A DNA stretch of 64,000 nucleotides, taken from contig JBQTKD010000058.1 of NCBI GenBank assembly GCA_052386455.1, positions 55,056 to 119,055 of the forward strand. The letters run 5' to 3'. Positions 1 to 7,778 of the stretch are shown here, piece by piece; within the stretch, counting starts at the first letter, position 1, and every line of letters starts with the position of its first letter. A model generated the notes under the pieces. That model was given only the letters and a program-made list of their open reading frames with translations, was not told the origin of the DNA and made no database searches. The translations under genes were made by a program, and so were the position numbers. Origin of the DNA: JBQTKD01 sp052386455 (GTDB lineage Bacteria; Actinomycetota; Actinomycetes; Sporichthyales; Sporichthyaceae).

Positions 1-220
1 CCGCAGGAGCAGCCTTCGCCGGGACGGCCTTCTTCGCTGCGGAGGCGGCGGCCTTGATCGGGGCAGCCTTCTTCGCGGGCGCGGTGGCCTTGGCGACGGC
101 CGGCGCGGCCTTCTTGGCAACGGCCGTTCGAGCTGGCCCCTTCACCGCTGCGAGGGCGCGCGAGATCGCGCTTCGCGCGGCACCGGCCCCCTGTCGTGCG
201 GCGCTCGGTTGCCTGGCCAT
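1..220 (-). CDS. Lys/Ala/Pro-rich basic protein, N-terminal part (cut by window edge)
   Basis: The reading frame starts with ATG at 220 and runs off the left edge, so only about 73 residues are visible. It begins MARQPSAARQG and then becomes a run of Ala, Lys and Pro with repeated AKKA, APAKKAAP and KAAPA motifs, as in histone-H1-like tails. In streptomycetes the gene beside ileS encodes a TraR/DksA zinc-finger protein with a similar Lys/Ala/Pro-rich leader, so that is the first guess. The diagnostic zinc-finger part lies outside the window, so the identity is inference. It is divergent from ileS. No clear Shine-Dalgarno sequence is seen before the ATG. Confidence 0.5.
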   Translation of the reverse strand, partial: MARQPSAARQGAGAARSAISRALAAVKGPARTAVAKKAAPAVAKATAPAKKAAPIKAAASAAKKAVPAKAAPA

Positions 221-240
221 GGCGGGGGCCTGCCTTTCCC

Positions 241-290
241 ACGAGCGAGTGCGACGAGCGAGGGACGAGCAAGTAGCCCGAGCGACGTGT
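241..290. repeat. degenerate GAGCGAG-type repeat
   Basis: This stretch between the divergent first gene and ileS is built from near copies of GAGCGAG and GACGAGC. Similar sequence recurs at the 3' end of the M48 protease gene (about 51665-51715) and in the qcrA-qcrB gap (63724-63802). It is probably a genome-wide low-complexity spacer; no function is visible. Confidence 0.4.
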
Positions 291-300
291 CACAGCTGGC

Positions 301-322
301 CCACACCGCCGCAGCGGTGTGG
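301..322. other. 9-bp hairpin upstream of ileS
   Basis: CCACACCGC is followed by the loop CGCA and the perfect complement GCGGTGTGG. It lies about 145 bases before the ileS start in the divergent intergenic region. No U-tract follows it on either strand, so it is more likely an operator or leader structure than a terminator. The T-box consensus expected of some ileS leaders is absent. Confidence 0.4.
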
Positions 323-465
323 TGCGGCGCACTATATGACCCGTCAGATTCTGGATCTATGACACTCATCACGCCGGGCGCGTCGCGCCGAGGCGACCCG
401 GGCCCGCACGACCCGAAAGAAAGTGCCGAACGGCGCGCAGCAACCCTGAGATAGCCTCGCGAATC

Positions 466-3400
466 GTGTATCAAGCCGTTCCCGCCCAGGTAGACCTGCC
501 CGCTCTCGAACGAGAAGTTCTCGCCTTCTGGGCGGAGAACCGGATCTTCGAGCGGTCCCTCGAGGCGACGGCCGACGGCCCGCCGTGGGTCTTCTACGAG
601 GGCCCGCCCACCGCCAACGGCATGCCCGGCACCCACCACGTCGAAGCGCGCGTTTTCAAGGACGTCTTTCCGCGGTACCGGACCATGAAGGGCTACTCGG
701 TCGGCCGCAAGGCCGGCTGGGACTGTCACGGCCTCCCGGTCGAGCTCGCCGTGGAGAAGGAGCTCGGGTTCTCCGGCAAGGGCGACATCGAGGCCTTCGG
801 TGTCGCGGAGTTCAACGCCAAGTGTCGGGCGTCGGTCCTCAAGCACGTCGACGCCTTCCGCGCGATGACCGAGCGCATGGGCTACTGGGTCAACCTCGAC
901 GAGGCGTACTGGACCATGGACTCCGCCTACGTGCAGAGCGTCTGGTGGAGCCTGGCCAAGATCTTCGACGACGGCCGGCTCGTCCAGGACCACCGCGTCG
1001 CCCCGTACTGCCCCCGCTGCGGCACCGGCCTCTCGGACCACGAGCTCGCCCAGGGCTACGAGACGGTCGTCGACCCGTCCGTCTACGTCCGTTTCCCGCT
1101 GACCTCCGGTCCGCACGCGGGCACCACGGACCTGCTCGTCTGGACCACCACGCCGTGGACCCTGGTCTCCAACACCGCCGTCGCCGCGCGCGCGGACGTC
1201 GACTACGTCGTGGCTCGCGTCGGCGAGGGCAACCCGGTGATCGTCGCCGAGGCCCTGCTGGAAAAGGCTCTCGGCGAGGGCGCCGAGGTTCTCGAGCGGC
1301 TCGTCGGCGCGGACATGGAGCGCTGGACGTACCGGCGCCCCTTCGAGTTGGTCGCGTTCCCGGACGACGTCCCGACGCACTACGTGGTCCTTGCGGACTA
1401 CGTCACCACCGAGGACGGCACCGGTCTGGTCCACCAGTCCCCCGCGTTCGGTGCCGAGGACCTCGAGGTGTGCCGCAGGTACGGGCTGCCGGTCGTGAAC
1501 CCGGTGAAGGCGGACGGGCACTTCTCCGACGACGTTCCGCTCGTCGGCGGCGTGTTCTTCAAGAAGGCCGACGAGGCCCTCGTCGCGGATCTGCAGGCGC
1601 GCGGCGTGCTCTTCAAGCACCTGCCGTACGAGCACCCGTACCCGCACTGCTGGCGCTGCCACACCGCGCTCATCTACTACGCGCAGCCGTCCTGGTACAT
1701 CCGCACGACCGCGGTGAAGGACGCGCTGCTGCGCGAGAACGCCGCCACCACCTGGTACCCGCCGACCATCAAGGACGGCCGGTACGGGGACTGGCTGCAC
1801 AACAACATCGACTGGGCGCTGTCCCGCAACCGGTACTGGGGCACTCCCCTGCCGATCTGGCGCTGCTCGGAGAACCACCTCACCGCCATCCAGTCGCTGC
1901 TCGCGCTGAGCGAACTGGTCGGCCGGGACCTGAGCGACCTGGACCCGCACCGTCCGTACATCGACGAGGTCGCGTTCGCGTGCCCGCAGTGCGGCGACGA
2001 GGCGCGACGCGTCCCGGAGGTCATCGACGCCTGGTACGACTCGGGCGCGATGCCCTTCGCGCAGTGGGGGTACCCGCACTCCGGGGAGCCGCTCGAGGGG
2101 CGGTATCCCGCACAGTTCATCTGCGAGGCGATCGACCAGACCCGCGGCTGGTTCTACACGCTGATGGCCGTCGGCACGCTCGTGTTCGACGAGTCTCCGT
2201 ACGAGAACGTCCTGTGCCTCGGCCACATCCTGGCCGAAGACGGCCGCAAGATGTCCAAGCACCTGGGCAACATCCTCGAGCCGCTGCCGCTCATGGAGGC
2301 CCACGGCGCCGACGCGCTGCGCTGGTTCATGGCGTGCTCCGGCTCGCCGTGGTCGGCTCGCCGGGTCGGGCACACCGCGCTGCAGGACGTCGTCCGCAAG
2401 ACGCTGCTGACCTACTGGAACACCGTCGCCTTCCAGTCCCTCTACGCCCGCACCGCGGGCTGGACGCCCGAGACGCCGGCACCCGCCGTCGCCGAGCGGC
2501 CGGCGATGGACCGCTGGGCGCTGTCCGAGGCGCACCGCCTCGCCCGCGAGGTCGACGCGGCGCTGGAGGACTTCGACACCCAGAAGACCGGCCGCCTACT
2601 CGCGGCCTACGTCGACGACCTGTCGAACTGGTACGTGCGCCGCTGCAGGCGGCGGTTCTGGGCCGGCGACCCCGCCGCGCTCGCCACCCTGCACGAGTGC
2701 CTGCAGACCGTCACGCTCCTCATGGCCCCGCTGACCCCGTTCATCGCCGAGCGGGTCTGGCAGGACCTGTTCCGCGGCCAACCCCCCGTTGCGGATTCGG
2801 TCCACTTGGCGGCCTGGCCCACGCCGGACGCCGCCCTGATCGACGACGACCTGAACGCGCAGATGGGTCTGGCCAGGCGCCTGGTCGAGCTGGGCCGGGC
2901 CGCGCGCGCCGACAGCGCCGTGAAGACTCGCCAGCCGCTCTCGCGTGCCCTCATCGGCGCGCAGGGCTGGTCCGCGCTGAACGACGACCTGCGGGCGCAG
3001 ATCGCCGAGGAGCTCAACGTGACCCGCCTCGAGTCGCTCGGGGCGGCGGGCGCGGACCTCGTCGACTACTCGGCCAAGGCGAATTTCCGGGCGTTGGGCA
3101 AGCGGTTCGGGAAGGGCACTCAGCCCGTCGCCGCCGCGATCGCAGCCGCCGACGCCGCGGAGCTGGCCGCCGCGCTGCGCTCCGGCGCGAACACAACGGT
3201 CCTGGTCGAGGGCGAACCGGTCGAGGTCGGGCCGGACGAGGTGATCGTCACCGAGACCCCGCGCGAGGGCTGGGCGGTCGCTCGCGAGGGCGAGACGGTC
3301 GCCCTCGACCTGACGATCACGCCGGAGCTGCGCCGCGCGGGCCTGGCCCGCGAGGCGATCCGGGCGATCCAGGAGGCGCGCAAGAGCGCTGGCCTGGAGG

Positions 3401-3594
3401 TTTCCGACCGCATCCTGCTCGGCTGGCACGCGGGCGACGCCGAGGCCGCCGACGCGCTGCGCGAGCACGCCGACCTGATCGCGGCGGAGGTGCTCGCCAC
3501 GTCCCTGAACGAACTGTCCGGGCCGGCGTCCGGCGCGAACGCCGTGAACGCCGACCCGGACCTGGATCTAACGCTTCACCTGACCAAAGCCTGA
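466..3594 (+). CDS. ileS: isoleucyl-tRNA synthetase
   Basis: This class I cytoplasmic synthetase charges tRNA-Ile with isoleucine and has an editing domain for valine. The 1042-residue length suits the long actinobacterial form. The HIGH signature appears as GTHH at residues 55-58 inside PPTANGMPGTHHVEARVFKD, and the second ATP-binding signature as KMSKH at 595-599. The editing insert lies between them, and a C-terminal anticodon-binding region follows from about residue 690. The start is GTG at 466 (MYQAVPAQVDLP), with only a weak ribosome-binding site. These motif variants are shared with mycobacterial and streptomycete enzymes, the group often described as less sensitive to mupirocin; that is family knowledge, not tested here. 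Its 3' end stops 4 bases before the convergent gene at 3599. Unlike in streptomycetes, it runs opposite to divIVA. Confidence 0.95.
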   Translation: MYQAVPAQVDLPALEREVLAFWAENRIFERSLEATADGPPWVFYEGPPTANGMPGTHHVEARVFKDVFPRYRTMKGYSVGRKAGWDCHGLPVELAVEKELGFSGKGDIEAFGVAEFNAKCRASVLKHVDAFRAMTERMGYWVNLDEAYWTMDSAYVQSVWWSLAKIFDDGRLVQDHRVAPYCPRCGTGLSDHELAQGYETVVDPSVYVRFPLTSGPHAGTTDLLVWTTTPWTLVSNTAVAARADVDYVVARVGEGNPVIVAEALLEKALGEGAEVLERLVGADMERWTYRRPFELVAFPDDVPTHYVVLADYVTTEDGTGLVHQSPAFGAEDLEVCRRYGLPVVNPVKADGHFSDDVPLVGGVFFKKADEALVADLQARGVLFKHLPYEHPYPHCWRCHTALIYYAQPSWYIRTTAVKDALLRENAATTWYPPTIKDGRYGDWLHNNIDWALSRNRYWGTPLPIWRCSENHLTAIQSLLALSELVGRDLSDLDPHRPYIDEVAFACPQCGDEARRVPEVIDAWYDSGAMPFAQWGYPHSGEPLEGRYPAQFICEAIDQTRGWFYTLMAVGTLVFDESPYENVLCLGHILAEDGRKMSKHLGNILEPLPLMEAHGADALRWFMACSGSPWSARRVGHTALQDVVRKTLLTYWNTVAFQSLYARTAGWTPETPAPAVAERPAMDRWALSEAHRLAREVDAALEDFDTQKTGRLLAAYVDDLSNWYVRRCRRRFWAGDPAALATLHECLQTVTLLMAPLTPFIAERVWQDLFRGQPPVADSVHLAAWPTPDAALIDDDLNAQMGLARRLVELGRAARADSAVKTRQPLSRALIGAQGWSALNDDLRAQIAEELNVTRLESLGAAGADLVDYSAKANFRALGKRFGKGTQPVAAAIAAADAAELAAALRSGANTTVLVEGEPVEVGPDEVIVTETPREGWAVAREGETVALDLTITPELRRAGLAREAIRAIQEARKSAGLEVSDRILLGWHAGDAEAADALREHADLIAAEVLATSLNELSGPASGANAVNADPDLDLTLHLTKA

Positions 3595-3598
3595 CGGC

Positions 3599-4933
3599 TC
3601 AGTTCTGGGGCGGAGTCACCGCTCCACCGATCGGCGAACCCTCGGGGCCCGGAATCGGGTTGACCCCGGGCAGGGTCGAGTCCTCGGCCGGACCCTGCGG
3701 CGCAGCCGGAACGGCGGCGGGCTGGGTGGCGTCGGCGGGCGGTGCGGCATTGGCCTCCGGCGCCGCCGGGGCTGCCGGCTCGCCCGCTGCCGGCGGAGCC
3801 GGGTTCACGACCCCCGGCGAGGACGGAGCGGACTGGTCCTGCGGAGCAGCAGGCTGCGAGCCCTCCGCCGGCGGAAGCGGGTCGACGCCGGGCGCGCCGG
3901 GAGTGGTCGACTGCTCCTGCGGCGCTGCCGGAGCCTCCGGCGCGGCGGGAGCGGCAGGCGCGGCGGGAGCGGACTGCTCCTTGCCCTGCGCGGGAGTCGG
4001 GGAGTCGGATCCAGGGCGGCCGGAGAGCGAGGGAATCTCCGGCGAGATGGGCTCGGTGTTCTCGCTCTTGTCCTGCTCGGAGTCGTCCTTCGGCTTCGCA
4101 GCCTCCGCACCGGACCTGACCTGGTCGCCCAGCTCGCTCAGGCCCGCCTTCGCCTCGTCGGCCGGCTCCTCGCCAGGGGCAGCGGGCTCGCTGTCGTGCC
4201 CCTTGGTCTGCGGCTTCGCGTTGCCGACGACCTTCTTGACTCGGGCCACCGGCTCCTTGGCGATCGCCGCCGCCTCCTCGGCCGAGAGCTCACGGCCCGC
4301 GCCCGCGTAGGTGACGTCGATCAGCGTCTCGCCGACCCTGCTGCCGACCAGGTAGCCGGTACCCGCGGCGGGCTGGTCCTTGGCGACGTAGTTGAAGTCG
4401 AACGCGTAGGCCCAGGCCTCGTCCGCACCCTCCACCGTGATGGGGACGAGCTTCGTGGTGGCCGTCGCGTCCTTGACATCCGGCGTCTGCGCGATGGAGG
4501 CGAGCAACTGCTGTTTGAAGCAGTCCGCGCCCTTGTCGCTGCGGCGCAGCTCCTGGTTGGCGGATGCGGCGTCGGAGTCCTCGAGAACCCTCGCGACCGA
4601 GTCGACCTGGCTGCTCGAGGCCTCGGGCGTGCCCGCCTTGTCGGCCTGTACGAACACCGAGCCGCGGCTCTGCGCCACGGGCGTCGGCGCCGTGGTCGCC
4701 ATGCACTCGTAGAACGCCCTCTCGCCCGTGTCGTCGGTGGCCTTCGCGGCAGTCGCCGAAGCCGCGTAGCCCTCGGGCAGGTCGTTCTGCTGGACGACGC
4801 CCGCGTTGGCGAGCGCCTTGCCCTCTGCGGGACCCGGCCCCGTCTGAGCCGCAACAACCTGCCCTGCGACAGCTGCCAGCAGCCCCGACAGGCCGAGGGC
4901 CGTGATTGCGGCGGTTCTGGGTCGGACTCGCAT
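3599..4933 (-). CDS. secreted Pro/Ala/Gln-rich protein of unknown function
   Basis: The 444-residue product starts MRVRPRTAAITALGLSGL, a classical signal peptide, with likely cleavage after VVAA near residue 29. A folded segment of roughly residues 30-215 follows. It contains two cysteines (FYECMAT and DCFKQQ) that could form a disulfide, and the spacing recalls small extracytoplasmic 'PknH-like/sensor' folds, but I recognise no named family. From about residue 220 to the end it is low complexity: acidic and Lys-rich, then Pro/Ala/Gln/Ser-rich with repeated APAAP and PPAEGSQP units, typical of wall-spanning tails. It is convergent with ileS (4-base gap). The divIVA open frame overlaps its first 613 bases in another frame. 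Function unknown. Confidence 0.7.
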   Translation of the reverse strand: MRVRPRTAAITALGLSGLLAAVAGQVVAAQTGPGPAEGKALANAGVVQQNDLPEGYAASATAAKATDDTGERAFYECMATTAPTPVAQSRGSVFVQADKAGTPEASSSQVDSVARVLEDSDAASANQELRRSDKGADCFKQQLLASIAQTPDVKDATATTKLVPITVEGADEAWAYAFDFNYVAKDQPAAGTGYLVGSRVGETLIDVTYAGAGRELSAEEAAAIAKEPVARVKKVVGNAKPQTKGHDSEPAAPGEEPADEAKAGLSELGDQVRSGAEAAKPKDDSEQDKSENTEPISPEIPSLSGRPGSDSPTPAQGKEQSAPAAPAAPAAPEAPAAPQEQSTTPGAPGVDPLPPAEGSQPAAPQDQSAPSSPGVVNPAPPAAGEPAAPAAPEANAAPPADATQPAAVPAAPQGPAEDSTLPGVNPIPGPEGSPIGGAVTPPQN

Positions 4934-5898
4934 CGATGTTCCCCCTGGTGACGTCGGTTGACCCGTGGCCTCGCACGGAAAGCGGGCCCAGTCGTATCGC
5001 GAGAGGGATGCCCGTCACTTTGATCAACATGCGTCACAGGAGTTAATTCACTCGATCGGGTGAACCGCCAAAAAAGGTTCCGCGCCGCCGGTCGACCGGC
5101 GGCGCGGAACACGCGAGGGGGAGCCTTGGCGGCGGAGCCGCCGGCATAGGACTCGTCCTCGTAGATCAGGAAGCCGCGCAACGGCTGGCGCGGGGCGCCG
5201 GCAGAGGCGTGCGAGGCGCGGGGACCGTTGGCCATGTTGTCGCCCTCGGCGGGAGCGTCCAGCTGACGAAGCTGGCCCTCGAGGAAGGACTTCAGGCGGC
5301 TGCGGTACTCGCGCTCGAACTGGCGAAGCTGGTCGAGCTGGGCTTCCAGCGCGTTCCGCTGGGTCTCCAGCACGCCGATGATCGTGCGGTGCTTGTCCTG
5401 CGCGTCGCGCTCGAGGGCGTCGGCCTTGTTCCGGGCCTCGCGCTCGATCGCCTCGGCCTTGGAACGGGCGTCGCCGACGATCTTGTTCGCCTCGCCACGG
5501 GCCTCGGCGATCGCCTGGTCGGCGGTCTGCTGGGCCAGGGCGAGCACGCGGGCGGCGCTGTCGGCGCCGCTGGAGACGACCGGCTCGGGCGCGGGCGCCT
5601 CGACGGTCTTGGGCGGCTCGGGCGCGGCGGCAACGGGCGCGGGCTCGGGCTCCGGCTCGGGCTTCTTCTCCTCGACGACCGCCTGCGGCGCCGTGGTGGC
5701 GGCGGGGGCCGGCGTGGCGGAGGCAGCCTTCGTCGCGGCGGCGAGCTTGGCACGCAGCTCGTCGTTCTCGCGGATCAGGCGGCGCAGCTCGGTCTCGACC
5801 TCGTCGAGGAAGGCGTCAACCTCGTCCTCGTCGTAGCCCTCGCGTAGACGGACGGTCGTGAACTGCTTGTTCCGCACGTCCTCGGGGGTCAGCGGCAT
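4321..5898 (-). CDS. divIVA: DivIVA/Wag31 polar growth and septum-site protein; open frame without a normal stop
   Basis: The N-terminus MPLTPEDVRNKQFTTVRLRE is the conserved DivIVA membrane-binding domain (residues 1-60). An acidic Pro/Ala linker (about 60-110) and a second coiled coil (about 112-215) follow. DivIVA/Wag31 marks poles and recruits wall synthesis in actinobacteria and is the usual distal gene of this cluster. The start at 5898 has a good GAGGTGA ribosome-binding site. Homologues should end near residue 257-260, but the frame stays open through the strong terminator at 5070-5110 and runs to 4321 inside the neighbouring gene. Codon 258 is AAG (5125-5127), one base from TAG. The translation beyond about 5080 is Arg/Pro-rich shadow sequence, so the functional protein probably ends near 5128. 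Either a stop was lost, or there is a sequence error, or termination is nonstop. Confidence 0.85.
   Translation of the reverse strand: MPLTPEDVRNKQFTTVRLREGYDEDEVDAFLDEVETELRRLIRENDELRAKLAAATKAASATPAPAATTAPQAVVEEKKPEPEPEPAPVAAAPEPPKTVEAPAPEPVVSSGADSAARVLALAQQTADQAIAEARGEANKIVGDARSKAEAIEREARNKADALERDAQDKHRTIIGVLETQRNALEAQLDQLRQFEREYRSRLKSFLEGQLRQLDAPAEGDNMANGPRASHASAGAPRQPLRGFLIYEDESYAGGSAAKAPPRVFRAAGRPAARNLFWRFTRSSELTPVTHVDQSDGHPSRDTTGPAFRARPRVNRRHQGEHRCESDPEPPQSRPSACRGCWQLSQGRLLRLRRGRVPQRARRSPTRASSSRTTCPRATRLRRLPRRPPTTRARGRSTSAWRPRRRRPWRRAAARCSYRPTRRARPRPRAARSTRSRGFSRTPTPHPPTRSCAAATRARTASNSSCSPPSRRRRMSRTRRPPRSSSPSRWRVRTRPGPTRSTSTTSPRTSPPRVPATWSAAGSARR
5070..5110 (-). terminator. rho-independent terminator of the dcw cluster, inside the divIVA open frame
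   Basis: A perfect 34-bp palindrome occupies 5077-5110, with arms GTTCCGCGCCGCCGGTC and its complement. On the minus strand it is followed by CC and six T. This is the strongest intrinsic terminator in the window and lies where divIVA transcription should end. It is fully contained in the divIVA reading frame, which has no stop codon upstream of it. Confidence 0.9.
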
Positions 5899-5946
5899 CT
5901 GGTCACCTCAGAGAGATCGTCGACGTTCGGGATAGACCGTATCGCG

Positions 5947-6231
5947 TCACAGCGTCCGGGCGACGCTGAGCCCGAGGGAGACGATGACAAATAGCACAAG
6001 GAACGATAGGTCAAGACTCACTCCACCAAGCCTGAGTGGGGGGATGAACCGCCGCAGGAACTTCAGCGGCGGATCCGTGATCGAGTACAGGACTTCCAGA
6101 ACGACCACGGCAACCCCACGGGGCTGATAGGACCGCGCGAACATGAACACGTAGTCCATGATCAGGCGCGCGATCAGCAGCACCATGAAGGTGGTCAGGA
6201 TGGCGACGAGGGCCTGGCCTACGGGTGTCAC
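5947..6231 (-). CDS. YggT family membrane protein
   Basis: This small 94-residue protein has two hydrophobic segments (about residues 5-32 and 70-92) separated by the conserved stretch LYSITDPPLKFLRRFIPPLR, the hallmark of the YggT family. The start is GTG at 6231 with GGGGGCGAG upstream. In Gram-positive bacteria this gene lies between sepF and divIVA and is thought to act in division or envelope homeostasis, although its biochemical role is not established. The gap to divIVA is 48 bases, so the genes are probably co-transcribed. Confidence 0.88.
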   Translation of the reverse strand: MTPVGQALVAILTTFMVLLIARLIMDYVFMFARSYQPRGVAVVVLEVLYSITDPPLKFLRRFIPPLRLGGVSLDLSFLVLFVIVSLGLSVARTL

Positions 6232-6370
6232 GACTCGCCCCCGGACAGCACAAGAGGCCCAGGGGTCGCTCGGACCACCCAGGCCTCGTTGGCCTCACAA
6301 CTACTCCCCCGTACGTTCACAACCGACATCCTGCCCGGTGAGCCACCAGCTGCACCAACCGACCCGCTGA

Positions 6371-6850
6371 TCAGCTCTGGTTGAAGAAGCCGCCGCGGGC
6401 GATTCGGGCCTTGTCCTCGGCCGTCACGTCCACGTTGGCCGGGGAGAGCAGGAACACCTTCTGCGTCACCCGTTCGATGGTGCCGTGGCAGCCGAACACC
6501 AGGCCGGCGGAGAAGTCGACCAGGCGCTTGGCGTCGGCCTCGTCCATGTCGGTCAGGTTCATGATCACCGGCACGCCCTCGCGGAAGTGCTCGCCGATCT
6601 GGCGCGCCTCGTTGTAGGTGCGCGGGTGCAGCGTCGTGATCCGGTACGGGTCGATGACCGGCGGCGGCGGCACCTCGGTGCGCGGGGTCGGCGGAGCCAT
6701 CCGGCGTTCGGCGACGGCGACGTGGCGCGACACGGGCTCCGGAGAGCGGGTGTACGAGCGCTCCTCGCGCGGTTCCTCGCGGTCGTCGTCGTAGCGGTCG
6801 GCTTCCTCGACGAGGCCGAGGTAGACGCCGAACTTGTTTAGCGCGCCCAT
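6371..6850 (-). CDS. sepF: cell division protein SepF
   Basis: SepF anchors FtsZ to the membrane and is the main Z-ring tether in actinobacteria, which lack FtsA. The product is 159 residues. The N-terminus MGALNKFGVYLGLVEE is the expected amphipathic membrane helix. A charged linker (about 18-70) follows, then the SepF core from ITTLHPRTYNEA through VPVIMNLTDMD to FLLSPANV (about 73-145). ATG at 6850 is chosen because it begins the conserved helix and has AGGGG about 10 bases upstream; longer upstream frames are shadow sequence. It lies between yggS and yggT, the usual order. Confidence 0.93.
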   Translation of the reverse strand: MGALNKFGVYLGLVEEADRYDDDREEPREERSYTRSPEPVSRHVAVAERRMAPPTPRTEVPPPPVIDPYRITTLHPRTYNEARQIGEHFREGVPVIMNLTDMDEADAKRLVDFSAGLVFGCHGTIERVTQKVFLLSPANVDVTAEDKARIARGGFFNQS

Positions 6851-6909
6851 GCGCCCAGCCCCTTCGATCCGCGTGGTGCGGGACTGTGGTCGACCCCGCT
6901 CTGGCGACG

Positions 6910-7644
6910 CTAGCGCCTGCGCGGACGCGGACCGAGCAACCCGGACCCGACACGCACATGTGTCGCCCCGGCGGCCACCGCGGCCTCCAGATCGCCACTC
7001 ATTCCGGCCGAAATCCAGGTCGCGCGGGGGTACTCCACCCGCAGCGCGGCACTCAGTTCCGCCAGCTCCGCGAACACCGGCGCGGGATCGACGCCGGGTG
7101 GCGCGACGAGCATCAGGCCGCGCAGTTCCAGCGCCGGCGCTGCGGCGACCGCGGCCGCGAGCCCGAGAACCTCGGCGGCCGGCGCACCACCGCGATCGGG
7201 AGTCGGCATCGGGTCCAGGTTCGCCTGCAGCAGCACGCCGAGCGGCGTCTCGCGGCCCAGCGCCGCCCGCCCGAGCGCGGCGACGAGGCGCCCGCGGTCC
7301 ACGGAGTGCACGACGTCGGCGTACCGAGCCACCGAGCCGACCTTGTTGGTCTGCAGGGCTCCGACGAAGTGCCAGGTCAGCCGAGGAGCTTGCGACTCGG
7401 CCAGACAAGGCCGGGGGTTCTGCAATTCGGCGAACTTGGCCGAGGCCTCCTGGTCCCGGCTCTCCCCCACGTCCCGCACGCCAAGGTCGGCGAGGATGGC
7501 CACGTCCGAGGCGGGCCAGGTCTTGGTGATCGCCACCAGCGTCACCTCGTCGGCGTCGCGCCCCGCCGCCTTCGCCGCGGCCTCGATCCTCGCCCGCACG
7601 TCCCCGAGGTTCGCCGCCAGCTCCTCCCGCCGCTCCCTGCTCAT
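6910..7644 (-). CDS. yggS: YggS/PROSC family pyridoxal-phosphate homeostasis protein
   Basis: This single-domain PLP-binding TIM-barrel protein (244 residues) buffers pyridoxal phosphate and has no proven catalytic reaction. The PLP-binding lysine lies in LVAITKTWP (Lys41), and family motifs WHFVGALQTNK and ISAGMSGDLEAAV are present. The ATG at 7644 (MSRERREELAANL) starts the first conserved helix. In actinobacteria the gene sits between pgeF and sepF, as here. Its upstream gap holds two tandem 49-bp hairpin repeats, so it may be separated from pgeF at the transcript level. Confidence 0.92.
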   Translation of the reverse strand: MSRERREELAANLGDVRARIEAAAKAAGRDADEVTLVAITKTWPASDVAILADLGVRDVGESRDQEASAKFAELQNPRPCLAESQAPRLTWHFVGALQTNKVGSVARYADVVHSVDRGRLVAALGRAALGRETPLGVLLQANLDPMPTPDRGGAPAAEVLGLAAAVAAAPALELRGLMLVAPPGVDPAPVFAELAELSAALRVEYPRATWISAGMSGDLEAAVAAGATHVRVGSGLLGPRPRRR

Positions 7645-7650
7645 CGCCGG

Positions 7651-7699
7651 AACGTCCGACCGAAGGTGAGCAATAGGCCACGGGCGGTCGGACGTCCCG
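7651..7699. repeat. two-tier hairpin repeat, family A copy 1
   Basis: The outer arms are ACGTCCGACCG (7652-7662) and its perfect complement (7685-7695). Between them lies GTGAGCAATAGGCCAC, whose ends GTG and CAC can also pair. A second, identical copy begins exactly 62 bases later. A related element with the same core but different arms lies at 41251-41298. Confidence 0.8.
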
Positions 7700-7712
7700 T
7701 GGGCAACTCCCG

Positions 7713-7761
7713 AACGTCCGACCGAAGGTGAGCAATAGGCCACGGGCGGTCGGACGTCCCG
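7713..7761. repeat. two-tier hairpin repeat, family A copy 2
   Basis: This is an exact 49-base repeat of 7651-7699, with arms at 7714-7724 and 7747-7757. The two copies and the 13-base spacer fill most of the 134-base gap between pgeF and yggS. Confidence 0.8.
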
Positions 7762-7778
7762 AGGAGTGGTGGGAGTGT

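Noticed and set aside
221..465. T-box riboswitch in the ileS leader
   Set aside because: Actinobacterial ileS genes often have one, but the conserved T-box sequence (AGGGTGGNACCGCG) and a specifier hairpin are not found; only a short hairpin is present.
142..2535. Long minus-strand open frame over ileS
   Set aside because: It is antisense to a complete ileS, has Arg/Val/Leu-biased composition typical of GC-rich shadows and no recognisable motif.
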